This document shows positions 7,432-16,919 of a DNA stretch of 64,000 bases, one piece after another. The notes beneath the pieces were generated by a model. It was not told where the DNA came from. It was given only the letters and a program-made list of their open reading frames with translations, and did no database searches. The stretch is from Bacillota bacterium. Its GTDB lineage: Bacteria > Bacillota > Sulfobacillia > Sulfobacillales > Sulfobacillaceae. Where the stretch lies: contig JAMCVM010000195.1 in NCBI GenBank assembly GCA_023475835.1, forward strand, positions 1 to 64,000, in the 5' to 3' direction. Position numbers and translations under genes: made by a program. Position 1 is the stretch's first letter; the number at the start of each line of letters is the position of its first letter.

Positions 7432-9342
7432 ATGACATCGGTGGTATTTGGCACGGCGGGCCACATCGACCACGGCAAGACGACGCTGGTGCGAGCTATC
7501 ACCGGACAAGACACCGATCGACTGCCTGAAGAAAAATCCCGAGGGATTTCGATTGAGCTAGGGTTCGCCCATTTTCAGTTGCCCTCCGGTCGTGTGGCCG
7601 CTTTGGTCGACGTGCCCGGACATGAGCGTTTTATACGCAACATGGTGGCCGGTGTCCACGGGATGGACGCCGCCATCTTAGTGGTTGCGGCCGATGAAGG
7701 GGTCATGCCGCAGACCTTAGAACACCTTGATATCCTACAGCTCTTGGGCGTGTCCTCCGGAATCACCGTGCTCAGCAAAGCCGATACGGTCGAAGCCGAC
7801 TGGCTGAATCTCGTTGAAGAAACTACCAGAGAGGCGTTATCAGACACTTTTCTTGGCCAAGCCCCGCTTGTGATCACCGATGCCGTCAGCGGTCGCGGCT
7901 TGGACGAACTGCGCAGGGCCTTAGACCATCTGGCTGAGGAGGCACTCCCCCGGTCGGTGGATGGGTTTGCAAAACTGCCGGTGGACCGAGTGTTTAGTGT
8001 CCATGGCTTTGGAACCGTCGTCACCGGCACTTTGGTCTCAGGCGCTCTGGTCCCGGAACAAATGGTGGTGCTGCAACCGAGTGGAACCTCCGCCCGAGTC
8101 CGCGGTCTAGAAGTCCACAACCACCCCGTGCACAGGGCCGTCGCAGGGCAACGCGTAGCCGTGAACCTCAGCGCAATCGACCACATCCCTCCCCAGCGCG
8201 GTCAAGTCTTGACCGTCTCCGGAGCGATGCAACCTGCGACGGTGCTCACGGTCGACTTGATGTTGCTGCAAAAATCTCCTCCTCTAGAGATGAATGCGCG
8301 CGTGCACTGCCACATAGGCACTGCGGAAACCGTCGCCCGGATTTATCTGTTCGACCGTATGCAGGTCAATGGAGGAGAGCGCACATTTGCCGAACTGCGC
8401 CTTGATCAGCCATTGGCTGCCAGTCGCGGGGACCGATTTTTAATTCGTTGGCCTAGTCCGTTGGATACCATCGGTGGGGGCAACGTCATCGAGCTAGGGA
8501 TCCATCATCACCGAAAAGAATCGGGTCTCATTGCGCGGTTAGAGCGTATGTCTCAGCCTGATCTGTGCGCGTGGGCGCTTGCCCTGCTCAACGAGAGTCC
8601 ACAACCCTTGAGCCTCGACGAGTTGTCTCGATCTTCTGGGCTCCCTGGGTCCGTCATTGCAGCCGAGCTCGACCGTGGGGATTTTTTACACGATGAACAG
8701 CGCGGGTGGTGGTGGTCTCGGATTCCCTTTGAACGAATGCGCGACCAAGTCATCGCCTTAGTCGGTCGTCATCACGCGCAATTCCCGCTTAGGCCAGGGA
8801 TTGGCCGCGAAGAGCTTCGGCAAAAAGTCGCAGATACCTGGCCGGTCAAATCATTTTGGTGGATCATGGAGTGTATCTCCGCTGTGCGCCTCGAGCGCGA
8901 ATGGGTCGCCTTGAAAGATTTTTCTCCCGTTCTCGAACCGGCCTGGAGCCAGGCCGCCATCACGCTATATCAAGCCATCGACCAATCCCGGCTGAACCCC
9001 GACGGTAAAGACTGGCTGATGCAACATTGGCAGGGTCCTCCGCACCTTCTGCCTGAGATTTTGCATTGGATGGTGCGTCAGGGATGTCTTCTTCGTTTAG
9101 ATGATGAGGTATATATCAGTCAACGTACCTACGATTGGGCGCGGCAAGTCGTCGTCCAATCCATTGGCCTAGGCATCTCGAGTACCTCCGAATTGAAAGA
9201 AAGGCTCTCTAGCAACCGTCGATACACCATAAGTTTTTTAGAATTGCTCGATTCCCAGCATGTAACCCGTCGAGCAGGGGACGGGCGAGTACTCCGCTCT
9301 GAAGTCATCTTCCCCGATGAATCGCCCAGAACAAAATCGTAA
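7432..9342 (+). CDS. selB: Selenocysteine-specific elongation factor SelB
   Basis: SelB delivers Sec-tRNA to UGA codons followed by a SECIS hairpin. The 636-aa protein has an EF-Tu-like GTPase domain: GHIDHGKT at 10-17, DVPGH at 60-64, and VLSKAD in place of NKxD. Then come beta-barrel domains ending near the unusual IGGGNVIE, and about 230 residues of winged-helix repeats that in the family bind SECIS RNA. I start at 7432, with AAAGGAGG 8-9 nt upstream; the frame stays open further upstream but lacks homology there. selA, selD and a tRNA-Sec gene were not found in this window, and no selenoprotein was recognised. Confidence 0.93.
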   Translation: MTSVVFGTAGHIDHGKTTLVRAITGQDTDRLPEEKSRGISIELGFAHFQLPSGRVAALVDVPGHERFIRNMVAGVHGMDAAILVVAADEGVMPQTLEHLDILQLLGVSSGITVLSKADTVEADWLNLVEETTREALSDTFLGQAPLVITDAVSGRGLDELRRALDHLAEEALPRSVDGFAKLPVDRVFSVHGFGTVVTGTLVSGALVPEQMVVLQPSGTSARVRGLEVHNHPVHRAVAGQRVAVNLSAIDHIPPQRGQVLTVSGAMQPATVLTVDLMLLQKSPPLEMNARVHCHIGTAETVARIYLFDRMQVNGGERTFAELRLDQPLAASRGDRFLIRWPSPLDTIGGGNVIELGIHHHRKESGLIARLERMSQPDLCAWALALLNESPQPLSLDELSRSSGLPGSVIAAELDRGDFLHDEQRGWWWSRIPFERMRDQVIALVGRHHAQFPLRPGIGREELRQKVADTWPVKSFWWIMECISAVRLEREWVALKDFSPVLEPAWSQAAITLYQAIDQSRLNPDGKDWLMQHWQGPPHLLPEILHWMVRQGCLLRLDDEVYISQRTYDWARQVVVQSIGLGISSTSELKERLSSNRRYTISFLELLDSQHVTRRAGDGRVLRSEVIFPDESPRTKS

Positions 9343-9355
9343 AGGAGCGATATCG

Positions 9356-10057
9356 ATGCGAATCGAAGTGGCCTGGGCTAAGATGCCCAAGGGTGGATTT
9401 GGGGAAAGTGGAGACAGCATTGAATTGGTCGAGCGCCCCCTGGGAGGACTGAGCTTGATTTTAGCGGATGGCCAGGGCTCGGGTCCCGCCGCCAAACGCA
9501 TCGCACGCATGGTAGCGATGAAAGCGGTGGCGCTCATCGCCGAAGGCAGCCGCGATGGGGCCGTGGCCCGTGCGGTCCAGGACATGCTTTACACCGCCCG
9601 CGAGGGCAGAGTTACAGCAACTTTGACGGTGATCACCGCCGATTTGTATAGCCGTACCGTGCTGGTGTCGCGCAACGCCGCTTGTCCGGTATGGGGTCGA
9701 CAAGAAGGCCGAGTCTTTCGCATCGAAGGCCATTCCGATGTCATCGGGACGTATCGCAAAACCAAGCCCGCGATCACTGAACTTCCTCTCATCGCCGACA
9801 GTCTTTATTTAACGTTCTCCGACGGTATTCTCACCGCCGGTCGAAGGTATGACCGCACTATTAATTGGGAAGCCGTGGAGACCCAACTCGAATCGTTATC
9901 CCTTGACGACTTAAACCAATGGGTCGAAGAGTTCATTCACACCGCAGTCGAACTAGACCGGGGACGACCCGGAGACGATATGAGTGTCATGATGCTGGGG
10001 GTGCGCGATGACCAAGGTCCGAGTCTCCGACGTCTCCATGCCAGCATTCCCTATTGA
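9356..10057 (+). CDS. SpoIIE-like PP2C-type protein phosphatase
   Basis: A 233-aa protein that matches the SpoIIE/RsbU-type PP2C phosphatase core, which dephosphorylates serine or threonine on partner proteins using two metal ions. Visible signs are LILADGQGSGPAAKRIARMVAM (a D-G-x-G-S-G metal motif), ATLTVITADLYSRTVLVSRNA, the YLTFSDGIL loop with its conserved Asp, and GRPGDDMSVMML near the C-terminus. It has no sensor or membrane domain, unlike SpoIIE itself. It starts 13 nt after selB behind AAAGGAG, so it is likely translated from the same transcript; its target is unknown. Confidence 0.75.
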   Translation: MRIEVAWAKMPKGGFGESGDSIELVERPLGGLSLILADGQGSGPAAKRIARMVAMKAVALIAEGSRDGAVARAVQDMLYTAREGRVTATLTVITADLYSRTVLVSRNAACPVWGRQEGRVFRIEGHSDVIGTYRKTKPAITELPLIADSLYLTFSDGILTAGRRYDRTINWEAVETQLESLSLDDLNQWVEEFIHTAVELDRGRPGDDMSVMMLGVRDDQGPSLRRLHASIPY

Positions 10058-10463
10058 TGGCATTGTCTTGGTCGGTGTCTGTGCCGCGGGCAAGACCACC
10101 GTTAGCCGCTTGCTGAAAGCCAGAGGCATCCCTGCAGCCGTCGTCGCTCAGGAGCACTCCGCAGTCCCGGGACTTTACCGCCGCCACGGTCATCGCCGAG
10201 TCGTCCTGTTGTGCGCGGATTGGGAGACCGTCCATCGACGGCGTCATCTCAGTTGGAATCCGGATTTCTACCAAACCGAATGGCAGCGGCTGGCACAGGC
10301 GCGCCAAGAAGCTGGGTTGATCGTACACACAGATGCGCTGGACGCCGTGGCCGTAACAGATTTAGTCGCCCATTGGTGGTTCCAATTGGCAAGCCAGGAG
10401 GCCACAACAAAGGACAGGCACAGCACCCTGCGCCGGCTCCCGCACGACCATGGGACTGATTAG
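10008..10463 (+). CDS. Small P-loop NTPase/kinase-like protein
   Basis: A 151-aa protein with a Walker A motif in GVCAAGKTTVSRLL near the N-terminus. VVAQEHSAVP and VVLLCADWETVHRRRHLSW follow, then an RL..ARQEAGLIVHTDAL segment resembling the LID and C-terminal part of small nucleotide or shikimate-type kinases. The substrate is unknown. The ATG at 10008 lies inside the phosphatase gene (50-bp overlap) behind GGGGGTG; a second ATG at 10038 is possible. The overlap argues for translational coupling with the phosphatase. Confidence 0.65.
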   Translation: MTKVRVSDVSMPAFPIDGIVLVGVCAAGKTTVSRLLKARGIPAAVVAQEHSAVPGLYRRHGHRRVVLLCADWETVHRRRHLSWNPDFYQTEWQRLAQARQEAGLIVHTDALDAVAVTDLVAHWWFQLASQEATTKDRHSTLRRLPHDHGTD

Positions 10464-10533
10464 GGCGGCTCGGAGAGCTGGGGTTGACCATATCCAAGAG
10501 CCCACGGGCCGCGGCTTTGGCGGTTAACCAGGA

Positions 10534-10562
10534 TTGACAGGCATGGGGTCCGGGTATATAAT
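10534..10562 (+). promoter_or_regulatory. Consensus sigma-A promoter of secDF
   Basis: TTGACA (10534-10539) and TATAAT (10557-10562) separated by 17 nt: a perfect consensus promoter 30 nt before the secD start codon. Confidence 0.88.
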
Positions 10563-10592
10563 AAGTCGATTTTTGCCGGGGAGGCCATAACG

Positions 10593-11810
10593 ATGCAGAC
10601 GCGCAAACGCAGCATGATCAAAATTTTTGCGCTGGTTGCGGCAGTGTTCGCAGCCCTTTATTATTTTGGCATCGCCAATCCGATTACGAACCACCTGCGC
10701 TACGGATTGGACCTTAAGGGCGGCGTCAGTGCGACCTATCAGGCAATCCCCAGTCCTGGGGCTCCTGTCAACAGCGAGGCCATGGCCCGGGTCATGAGCA
10801 TCATGAGCTACCGCATTGATGCCTTGGGTGTGTCAGAACCCATTATCCAACAAATCGGCGGCAATCGCCTATCAATTTCCTTGGCCGGCGTCAAGAATCC
10901 GGACCAGGCGTTAAAATATCTAGGCGAAACGGCCGTGTTGCAGATTAAAAGTCCCAAGGGCAAAGTCCTTTTAACCGGGGCCGACCTGAGTAACGCCCAA
11001 GCGGAGATTAGCCAAGGCCAGTATGTGATCGCTCTAACCTTCAACGCAAAAGGAACCTCCATCTTTAGGCGGGCGACGACCAAGTATCTGCATCAAAAAA
11101 TGCCCATCTACCTCGACGGGAAATTACTCGAAGCACCGACGGTGGACAGTGTGATTCCCAACGGACAGGCTCAGCTTTCCGGAAACTTTTCTACATTGAA
11201 ACAAGCTCAAAATATGGCCTTGTTGCTGCAGTCGGGGGCGCTTCCGGTCACTTTGAAGGTGCTGGCCAGCAACACTGTCAGTGCGACCTTAGGCCGGGCG
11301 GCAGTGCGCGCCAGCACCATGGCGGCTGCGATTGCTATCATTTTAATTATATGCGTCCTGGTCCTCTGGTATCGGCTTTCCGGTATGGTCGCTGATCTCG
11401 CGCTCATTATTTACCTGCTGTTGGTAGTAGGCATCCTGTGGTCCATTCATGCGTCGATCACCATCCCCGGCCTGGCTGGGCTCATTCTGTCGGTTGGCAT
11501 GGCGGTGGATGCGAATGTTATTATTTTCGCACGGGTGCGCGAGGAAATGATGAACGGCAAGACGGCGGCCGCTTCCGTTCGACAAGGCTTCCGCCATGCC
11601 ATTAGAGCCATCTTGGACTCTCACGTGACCGCTTTTGTCTCGTCCTTGATTTTGTTTTTCCTTGGCACGGGCGATGTCAAGGGGTTTGCTTTGACCTTGA
11701 TGATTGGCACTGCGGTCTCGCTATTTACAGCCGTCACGATCACCGGTGTAGTCATTCGCTGGGTGGCAGATGTGGGCTGGGCTCGTACGCGTTCCCTATT
11801 TGTAGGCTAG
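10593..11810 (+). CDS. secD: Protein translocase subunit SecD
   Basis: A membrane protein that uses the proton-motive force to help Sec substrates leave the translocon. The 405-aa protein has one N-terminal membrane segment, the conserved DLKGGVSATYQA block after it, an extracytoplasmic P1 region, and five C-terminal segments containing GLAGLILSVGMAVDANVIIFARVREE. The ATG follows GGGGAGG. Shorter than proteobacterial SecD (about 600 aa) but normal for Gram-positive split SecD. secF follows after 13 nt. Confidence 0.95.
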   Translation: MQTRKRSMIKIFALVAAVFAALYYFGIANPITNHLRYGLDLKGGVSATYQAIPSPGAPVNSEAMARVMSIMSYRIDALGVSEPIIQQIGGNRLSISLAGVKNPDQALKYLGETAVLQIKSPKGKVLLTGADLSNAQAEISQGQYVIALTFNAKGTSIFRRATTKYLHQKMPIYLDGKLLEAPTVDSVIPNGQAQLSGNFSTLKQAQNMALLLQSGALPVTLKVLASNTVSATLGRAAVRASTMAAAIAIILIICVLVLWYRLSGMVADLALIIYLLLVVGILWSIHASITIPGLAGLILSVGMAVDANVIIFARVREEMMNGKTAAASVRQGFRHAIRAILDSHVTAFVSSLILFFLGTGDVKGFALTLMIGTAVSLFTAVTITGVVIRWVADVGWARTRSLFVG

Positions 11811-11823
11811 GAGGCCCTCTGCG

Positions 11824-12738
11824 ATGCGGTTTCACTTTTCTTTCATTCAGCATTGGAAGCTATGGTTTGTCGTCTCCGGCCTGCTCGCGATTATCGGAAT
11901 CGGCGGCTTTTTTATTCGAGGATTGAATTACGGTATAGACTTCACCGGTGGGACCCAATTGGATCTCAGATTTCATCAGAGTGTTACCACGACTGCCATT
12001 ACCAACACGCTAGACAGCATGCACCTTTCGGGCAGCACGGTGGTTTTTTTGGGAAAGGGTCGCACTCATGCCGAAATTACGACGCCCAATATTTCTCAGG
12101 CTCAGCGCGATCAAGTCCTGACGACGTTGTCTAGAAAAGTCGGAGCGTTTACCGAGATCTCCACTAACCGGGTTTCCTCGGTGATTGGGCAAGAAACGGA
12201 ACAACGGGCCTTGCTGGCGGTGGTGATCGCGATGGCCGCGATTATGCTGTACATGGCCATCCGGTTTGAATGGCGTTTCGCCATAGCCGGTATTGCCGCC
12301 ATGGTGCACGACGTGGTCATTACTGTCGGGCTGATTGCCTTGATCCATATCCAACTGAGTCAAAACTTTATCATGGCGGTGTTAACGATTTTTGGATACT
12401 CGATTACGGACAAAATTATTGTCTTCGACCGCATTCGAGAAAACTTGCACACACGCAAGAAAAATGATTCGTTGGATGATCTCGTGAACACCAGTTTAAA
12501 CCAAGTGGTCGTGCGTTCGATCTACACCTCAGTGACCGTTTTAATCGCCTTGGCCGCTTTGTTAGTATTTGCCGGCAGCAACATCCGTGATTTTTCTTTG
12601 ACCATGTTTTTAGGCGTTGTTTTTGGAACCTATTCTTCACTGTTTATTGCCAGTCCGATTTGGATGATGTGGCGAAAAAAAGAAGCACCGAAGAAAAAAC
12701 GTCCCCGACGCTCGGTAGACCTAGAACCGGAACCATAA
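11824..12738 (+). CDS. secF: Protein translocase subunit SecF
   Basis: Partner of SecD in the SecDF complex. The 304-aa protein has the N-terminal segment followed by GLNYGIDFTGGTQLDLRF, then five C-terminal membrane helices with FGYSITDKIIVFDRIREN, a family hallmark, and a lysine/arginine-rich cytoplasmic tail. The reading frame begins 13 nt after the secD stop, with AGGAGG between them. B. subtilis fuses the two; here they are separate genes. Confidence 0.95.
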   Translation: MRFHFSFIQHWKLWFVVSGLLAIIGIGGFFIRGLNYGIDFTGGTQLDLRFHQSVTTTAITNTLDSMHLSGSTVVFLGKGRTHAEITTPNISQAQRDQVLTTLSRKVGAFTEISTNRVSSVIGQETEQRALLAVVIAMAAIMLYMAIRFEWRFAIAGIAAMVHDVVITVGLIALIHIQLSQNFIMAVLTIFGYSITDKIIVFDRIRENLHTRKKNDSLDDLVNTSLNQVVVRSIYTSVTVLIALAALLVFAGSNIRDFSLTMFLGVVFGTYSSLFIASPIWMMWRKKEAPKKKRPRRSVDLEPEP

Positions 12739-12822
12739 ATTCTTTTCATCGGGCATGCTATCGCTGAGAGGCACCGTCCTCTAGAAATTGACGTCCATCT
12801 AGGACGAAAGCGAGGCGATGGC

Positions 12823-13218
12823 ATGCCAAGATTTAGACCTTCTTCTTCGTCTGCTGATCACTCTAAACCGATTGAGGCTGCGTTGTATTGGCACAGTCCC
12901 TGGTCGGTTGTCTCCCAATGGTGGGATTCCGACCAAAGCGGATCTGCTGTCGCCAGAACCTATCGCGATGGCGAACGAGTCATCGTGGAGATTGAACTGG
13001 CCGGAGTGGATCCGGACCAGATTGCCTTGGAAGCGGGGGCCAACCGTCTCCATCTTCGGTATCCCAATCATTCTCGGACCATCCCACTACCCTTTATGAT
13101 TCATCAGGAATCTGCCAGAGCAGACTGGAAAGATGGGCTTTTAACCGTCATCGTCGAGCAGACGATGAGCGACGGGCAGGCGCTAACGGAGTCTCGTCGC
13201 GAGTTCGAATGGTGGTGA
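12823..13218 (+). CDS. Hsp20/alpha-crystallin-like small heat shock protein
   Basis: A 131-aa protein with an alpha-crystallin domain: VARTYRDGERVIVEIELAGVDPDQIALEAGANRLHLRY, then a short IPLPF loop and ADWKDGLLTVIVE. This corresponds to the A-x-x-x-G-V-L signature, with D-G-L-L here. Such proteins hold unfolding clients in the cytosol without ATP. The N-terminal arm is Ser- and Trp-rich and no C-terminal IxI motif is visible. An imperfect inverted repeat (GTCCTCTAGA...TCTAGGAC, about 12776-12804) lies just upstream and might be an operator. The start is an ATG after GAGGCGATGGC. Confidence 0.75.
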   Translation: MPRFRPSSSSADHSKPIEAALYWHSPWSVVSQWWDSDQSGSAVARTYRDGERVIVEIELAGVDPDQIALEAGANRLHLRYPNHSRTIPLPFMIHQESARADWKDGLLTVIVEQTMSDGQALTESRREFEWW

Positions 13219-13631
13219 CGGACGGGCTCTGGGTGCCGTTATTACTGGGATGGGTGAGTGATTTGCCGGGCTTGTTTTTGTTGCTGGCATGGAGTTGGGT
13301 GATCCAAGCTGAGCAGCACTGGCCGCTTGGCGGCTGGGTGTATCTTCTTACCCTAGGAATCGCGCTGGTCGGCGAGGCAGGGCTGGCGGGACTGCTGCCC
13401 CGGGTGCCGTTGGCGCGATCGTCGGAACGAGTGGGCTTGGAAAGCGCGGTGCTGTTTTGGTCCGTGTTGCACTGGGGCACGATTCTTGGCTTGGGGCTTT
13501 GGCAATTCGGCCTCGGGTTTGATGCGGCATCGAGAGTCCGAGGAACGCTAGCTGATTTCGTCCGCCGATTGATCTTACGTGGTATCCGCCTGGTTCTCGG
13601 GGTCAGCATCGTGATCATTTTGGGGCGGTAA
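13209..13631 (+). CDS. Hypothetical integral membrane protein (140 aa)
   Basis: I do not recognise the family. The protein has about four hydrophobic segments: residues 7-32, 43-64, about 78-104 and a C-terminal stretch, GIRLVLGVSIVIILG. It has short, basic cytoplasmic-looking loops. Its ATG overlaps the end of the hsp20-like gene by 10 bp, so the two are probably translated together. The ribosome binding site is weak, which fits translational coupling. Confidence 0.55.
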   Translation: MVVTDGLWVPLLLGWVSDLPGLFLLLAWSWVIQAEQHWPLGGWVYLLTLGIALVGEAGLAGLLPRVPLARSSERVGLESAVLFWSVLHWGTILGLGLWQFGLGFDAASRVRGTLADFVRRLILRGIRLVLGVSIVIILGR

Positions 13632-14028
13632 TCATTTTTCTGTGCCAAGAAAACCTTGGTGGGTGCGGTTGAACTCCGTCCGAAACGGAAAGACGTTCGG
13701 ACAGAATATTTTACCCTAATAGATCTCGGTAAATCAGGTGAGTCGACTGGTTCCAAGGGGGATTCCCAGCGGGTTGGGACTGACTGGCCAAAACCGCGAC
13801 ACGATTCCCATCATTCGGTTTTTTGCAGCCCGACTGTCCGCACGAACGACCTAAACCGGTCGTTTCGCCGCGTGTGGGCATTTAACCCGGTGTCAACCAG
13901 CGCCGCGTTTTCGTCTTTAGGGCCGACGATATCGCTGGAATTCGGTTCCGTCACCCACCCGCCAGATCGCTCGCCGATTTCTGCGCTTATGATAGAATAG
14001 GCCATCAGCACCATAAAGGGGTCTCTCG
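13632..14028. other. Intergenic region before recJ
   Basis: About 400 bp without a supported gene; the open frames on both strands have no ribosome binding site. AAAACCG and CGGTTTTTT (about 13794-13824) could form a weak terminator with a 20-nt loop. TATGAT/TAGAAT-like boxes at about 13988-13998 may be the recJ -10 region. Confidence 0.35.
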
Positions 14029-16335
14029 TTGCGTACTCAACTGTATCCTTTGTTGCCGCCCGTGTCGCGTGAAACCTTGACCGAGTTGAGTCAAACCTGG
14101 TCGGTTCCCATTCCGATTGCTGAATGGCTCTGGCGAAGGGGCATCCGCACGCTAAGCGACTTTAAGTCGCTTACTGCTGAACCTGAGATTTCCTCGCCCT
14201 ATCTTCTTCCGGATATGTCCCGAGCCGTAGCGGTTTTGGAACAAGCGCTTACGACACACCAATCCATTCGTATTCATGGCGATTATGATGCCGACGGCGT
14301 GACCGCTACAGCGGTCATGTTGCGGGGTCTGCGAGAATTGGATTCGACGGCGGTTGTGGACTTTCATATTCCCAACCGTTTTGACGAAGGCTACGGGCTC
14401 AGCGAGGAAGCTGTGCTCCAAGCCGCCGATGATGGCGTCCAGTTGTTGATTACGGTCGACTGCGGATCGAGTTCCCAAGAGGCGGCCGCGTTAGCTGCGT
14501 CTTTGGGCCTCAAGCTGCTAATTACCGACCATCACGGCCTTTCGTCTCCCTTGCCACGTGCCGAGGCGGTCGTCAATCCGGAAAGGATGGCCAATCCCAA
14601 CCGTTTTTCGGGAGCGGGGGTCGCCTTCCAACTCATTCGCGCCTTGTCTCAACAGGTGAATCTTCCCATCTCGAATCGTCTGCTGGCCATTGCTGCGATC
14701 GGTACCGTAGCGGATGTGGTGCCGTTGAGAGGTGACAACCGCGCCTTGGTGGCCATGGGCTTGGCACAATTGCGTCTCGGACAAGTCAAAGGCGTAAACA
14801 TGCTGGTAGAACGAATCGGTCGCTCTCGGCTGCACCTTCAAGCCAGCGATTTAGCTTTTTATCTCGGCCCGCGGCTGAATGCGGTTGGGCGTATGGCTGA
14901 CGCTGCGCCCGCTGTCGCATTGTTGATTAACGACCATGAGCCGGAGTTGCCCGCCGTCGTCGATCAACTCGAAGCCGCCAACCATCAACGACGCGAAGTG
15001 GAGCGCCAGCTTTTGGACCAAGCATGGCTGCAACTCGATGAGTGGCAGCAAAGCGGGCGAACCCTGCCGCCATTTGTGGTGGTTGGAGGAAGTGACTGGC
15101 ACCACGGCGTGATTGGCATTGTCGCCTCGCGTCTGAAAGAGAGTCTCCGCAGTCCAGTGGCCGTCATCGGGTGGCAGGATGACGAGGGCAAAGGCTCAGC
15201 TCGAAGCGTCGATGGCCTAGACCTTTTGACCCACCTCCGCGGCTCGGGGGATGCCTTTTTAAAATTAGGCGGACACCGCGGTGCGGCCGGATTTAGCCTA
15301 ACTCGACAGTCGCTGCCGGATTTGGCGCGACGCCTCAGCCGCGATTTACCTAAAACTGTCATCCGACAACGTTACCAAGGTCCCCCTATTGATGGTCGAT
15401 ACGCGGCCGACGACCTATCCGTCGAGGTTTCAAAATGGCTCGAACGCTTGGAACCGACAGGCCATGGATTTGAGCCGCCTCGCTGGATGGTTCGGGGCAC
15501 CATTGGCGATGTCCATGCCATGGGCGCTGGCGGAGATCACTTACGCTTTCATTTGGTCGGAGCAAAGTGGCCAGCGATCGCTTTTCAGTCCGGGTCAAAA
15601 GTGGCTCAAATGCCCCCAGGTGGTTCTGTTTGGGCCGTGGGCCAGTTGCAATGGGATACTTTCAAAAATCGGCGACAACTGCGATTCCGTTGCGATCAGG
15701 TGTTGACTCCGGCTAAACGTCGATCTTGGAAAGATACGGTAAAGTTCTCACCGCCTCCGGAGCATCTGTCCGGTTTAGTGCTGTGGGTGGTGGGCGACCA
15801 ATCCAGTCTAGTTCAACTCAGCCGTCGCGGAGTGCCGAGCTACAGTTGGACTCATCCCCTGGCCGAGCGTGCGGTTCTAAGCCACCAGGTTGAACGTGGG
15901 CTGATTGCCGCGGTGGCCTTAAGCCAATGGCGCCCGTGGCCAGAGTGGGAAGAGGTCGCCGAGCATATCGTCTGGCTTTGCCGTCCCTTTAGTCAGGAGG
16001 CCTTAGGCTTAGCCGCCAACCTCTTGACGACCACGGGGACACAATGGCTAGACCCGCAGTGGATCAACGCAAAATCCCAAGATGGGGTGCTGACTAAATG
16101 GCGGCGTTTGGTCCCCGACCGCGATCGCCTGAGTTCCCTGTGGCGTCTCAAACGATCGGGCCACTCGCCGATGATGGCGGGCCAGGCGATTTTCCAAGAA
16201 CTAGGGCTGGATCCCCAAGCTTTTAATCCCCAAGCGCGACGGGATCTCATGGATAGTCCCAGCTATCGCTATGCTTGGACTTTACGAACCAGCGCCGAAG
16301 CGGAAATCAGTCTGCAGCCAAACCGAGGCATATGA
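14029..16335 (+). CDS. recJ: Single-stranded-DNA-specific exonuclease RecJ
   Basis: A 5'-3' exonuclease for recombination and mismatch repair. The 768-aa protein has the DHH-family motifs in order: HGDYDADGVTA (about 84-94), TVDCGSS (about 144-150), ITDHHGLSSP (about 166-175) and VADVVPL, then the DHHA1 part with GGHRGAAGFSL, and a C-terminal OB-like region. It starts at TTG behind AAAGGGG. As in other Firmicutes it sits upstream of apt and rel, with 18 nt to apt. Confidence 0.93.
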   Translation: MRTQLYPLLPPVSRETLTELSQTWSVPIPIAEWLWRRGIRTLSDFKSLTAEPEISSPYLLPDMSRAVAVLEQALTTHQSIRIHGDYDADGVTATAVMLRGLRELDSTAVVDFHIPNRFDEGYGLSEEAVLQAADDGVQLLITVDCGSSSQEAAALAASLGLKLLITDHHGLSSPLPRAEAVVNPERMANPNRFSGAGVAFQLIRALSQQVNLPISNRLLAIAAIGTVADVVPLRGDNRALVAMGLAQLRLGQVKGVNMLVERIGRSRLHLQASDLAFYLGPRLNAVGRMADAAPAVALLINDHEPELPAVVDQLEAANHQRREVERQLLDQAWLQLDEWQQSGRTLPPFVVVGGSDWHHGVIGIVASRLKESLRSPVAVIGWQDDEGKGSARSVDGLDLLTHLRGSGDAFLKLGGHRGAAGFSLTRQSLPDLARRLSRDLPKTVIRQRYQGPPIDGRYAADDLSVEVSKWLERLEPTGHGFEPPRWMVRGTIGDVHAMGAGGDHLRFHLVGAKWPAIAFQSGSKVAQMPPGGSVWAVGQLQWDTFKNRRQLRFRCDQVLTPAKRRSWKDTVKFSPPPEHLSGLVLWVVGDQSSLVQLSRRGVPSYSWTHPLAERAVLSHQVERGLIAAVALSQWRPWPEWEEVAEHIVWLCRPFSQEALGLAANLLTTTGTQWLDPQWINAKSQDGVLTKWRRLVPDRDRLSSLWRLKRSGHSPMMAGQAIFQELGLDPQAFNPQARRDLMDSPSYRYAWTLRTSAEAEISLQPNRGI

Positions 16336-16353
16336 GGGAGGTCGGCAATAAGG

Positions 16354-16872
16354 ATGCAATGGACCCAATGGTTACGTGAGGTCCCTGATTTTCCGGTCCC
16401 GGGTGTGCTTTTCCGAGACATCTTGCCGGTGATGGCGGATCCGTCCGCCTGGCAGGATTGCCTGGCTACACTCGAGGCCATGATTCGACCATTTTCTCCA
16501 GAGGTGATTATGGCGCCAGAGGCTCGAGGCTATCTCCTGGCCGCACCGCTGGCGGATCGTCTAAAGGTGGGCTTAGTTCCGGTGCGAAAGCCCGGAAAGC
16601 TGCCAGGACCTGTTCTCAGCCGACCATACGCGTTAGAATATGGAGAAAGCCGACTCGAGATTGAACAAGGGATACGGTTAGACCAGCGCCGAGTCGTGGT
16701 GATTGACGATGTGCTGGCTACCGGTGGTACCGTGACTGCCACCGCCGAGCTCGCTCGCGAGGTAGGTGGAATCCCGGTAGCTTTCGCCTTTCTTATCGAG
16801 TTAGGCAGTTTGGGAGGTCGGCCGCATCTGGAGCATTGGCAGGTCCCGGTAGTCAGTGCGCTGATGCTATAG
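16354..16872 (+). CDS. apt: Adenine phosphoribosyltransferase
   Basis: Salvages adenine to AMP using PRPP. The 172-aa protein carries DFPVPGVLFRDI, EARGYLLAAPLA, RKPGKLPG and the PRPP-binding motif VVVIDDVLATGGTVTA (about 110-125). Length is normal. The ATG lies 18 nt after recJ with GGGAGG upstream. Position between recJ and rel is the standard Firmicutes arrangement. Confidence 0.95.
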   Translation: MQWTQWLREVPDFPVPGVLFRDILPVMADPSAWQDCLATLEAMIRPFSPEVIMAPEARGYLLAAPLADRLKVGLVPVRKPGKLPGPVLSRPYALEYGESRLEIEQGIRLDQRRVVVIDDVLATGGTVTATAELAREVGGIPVAFAFLIELGSLGGRPHLEHWQVPVVSALML

Positions 16873-16919
16873 TCGTTTGGCAGCGGACAGGTGACGGCTA
16901 GAACAAAGGAGGTGGCAAC

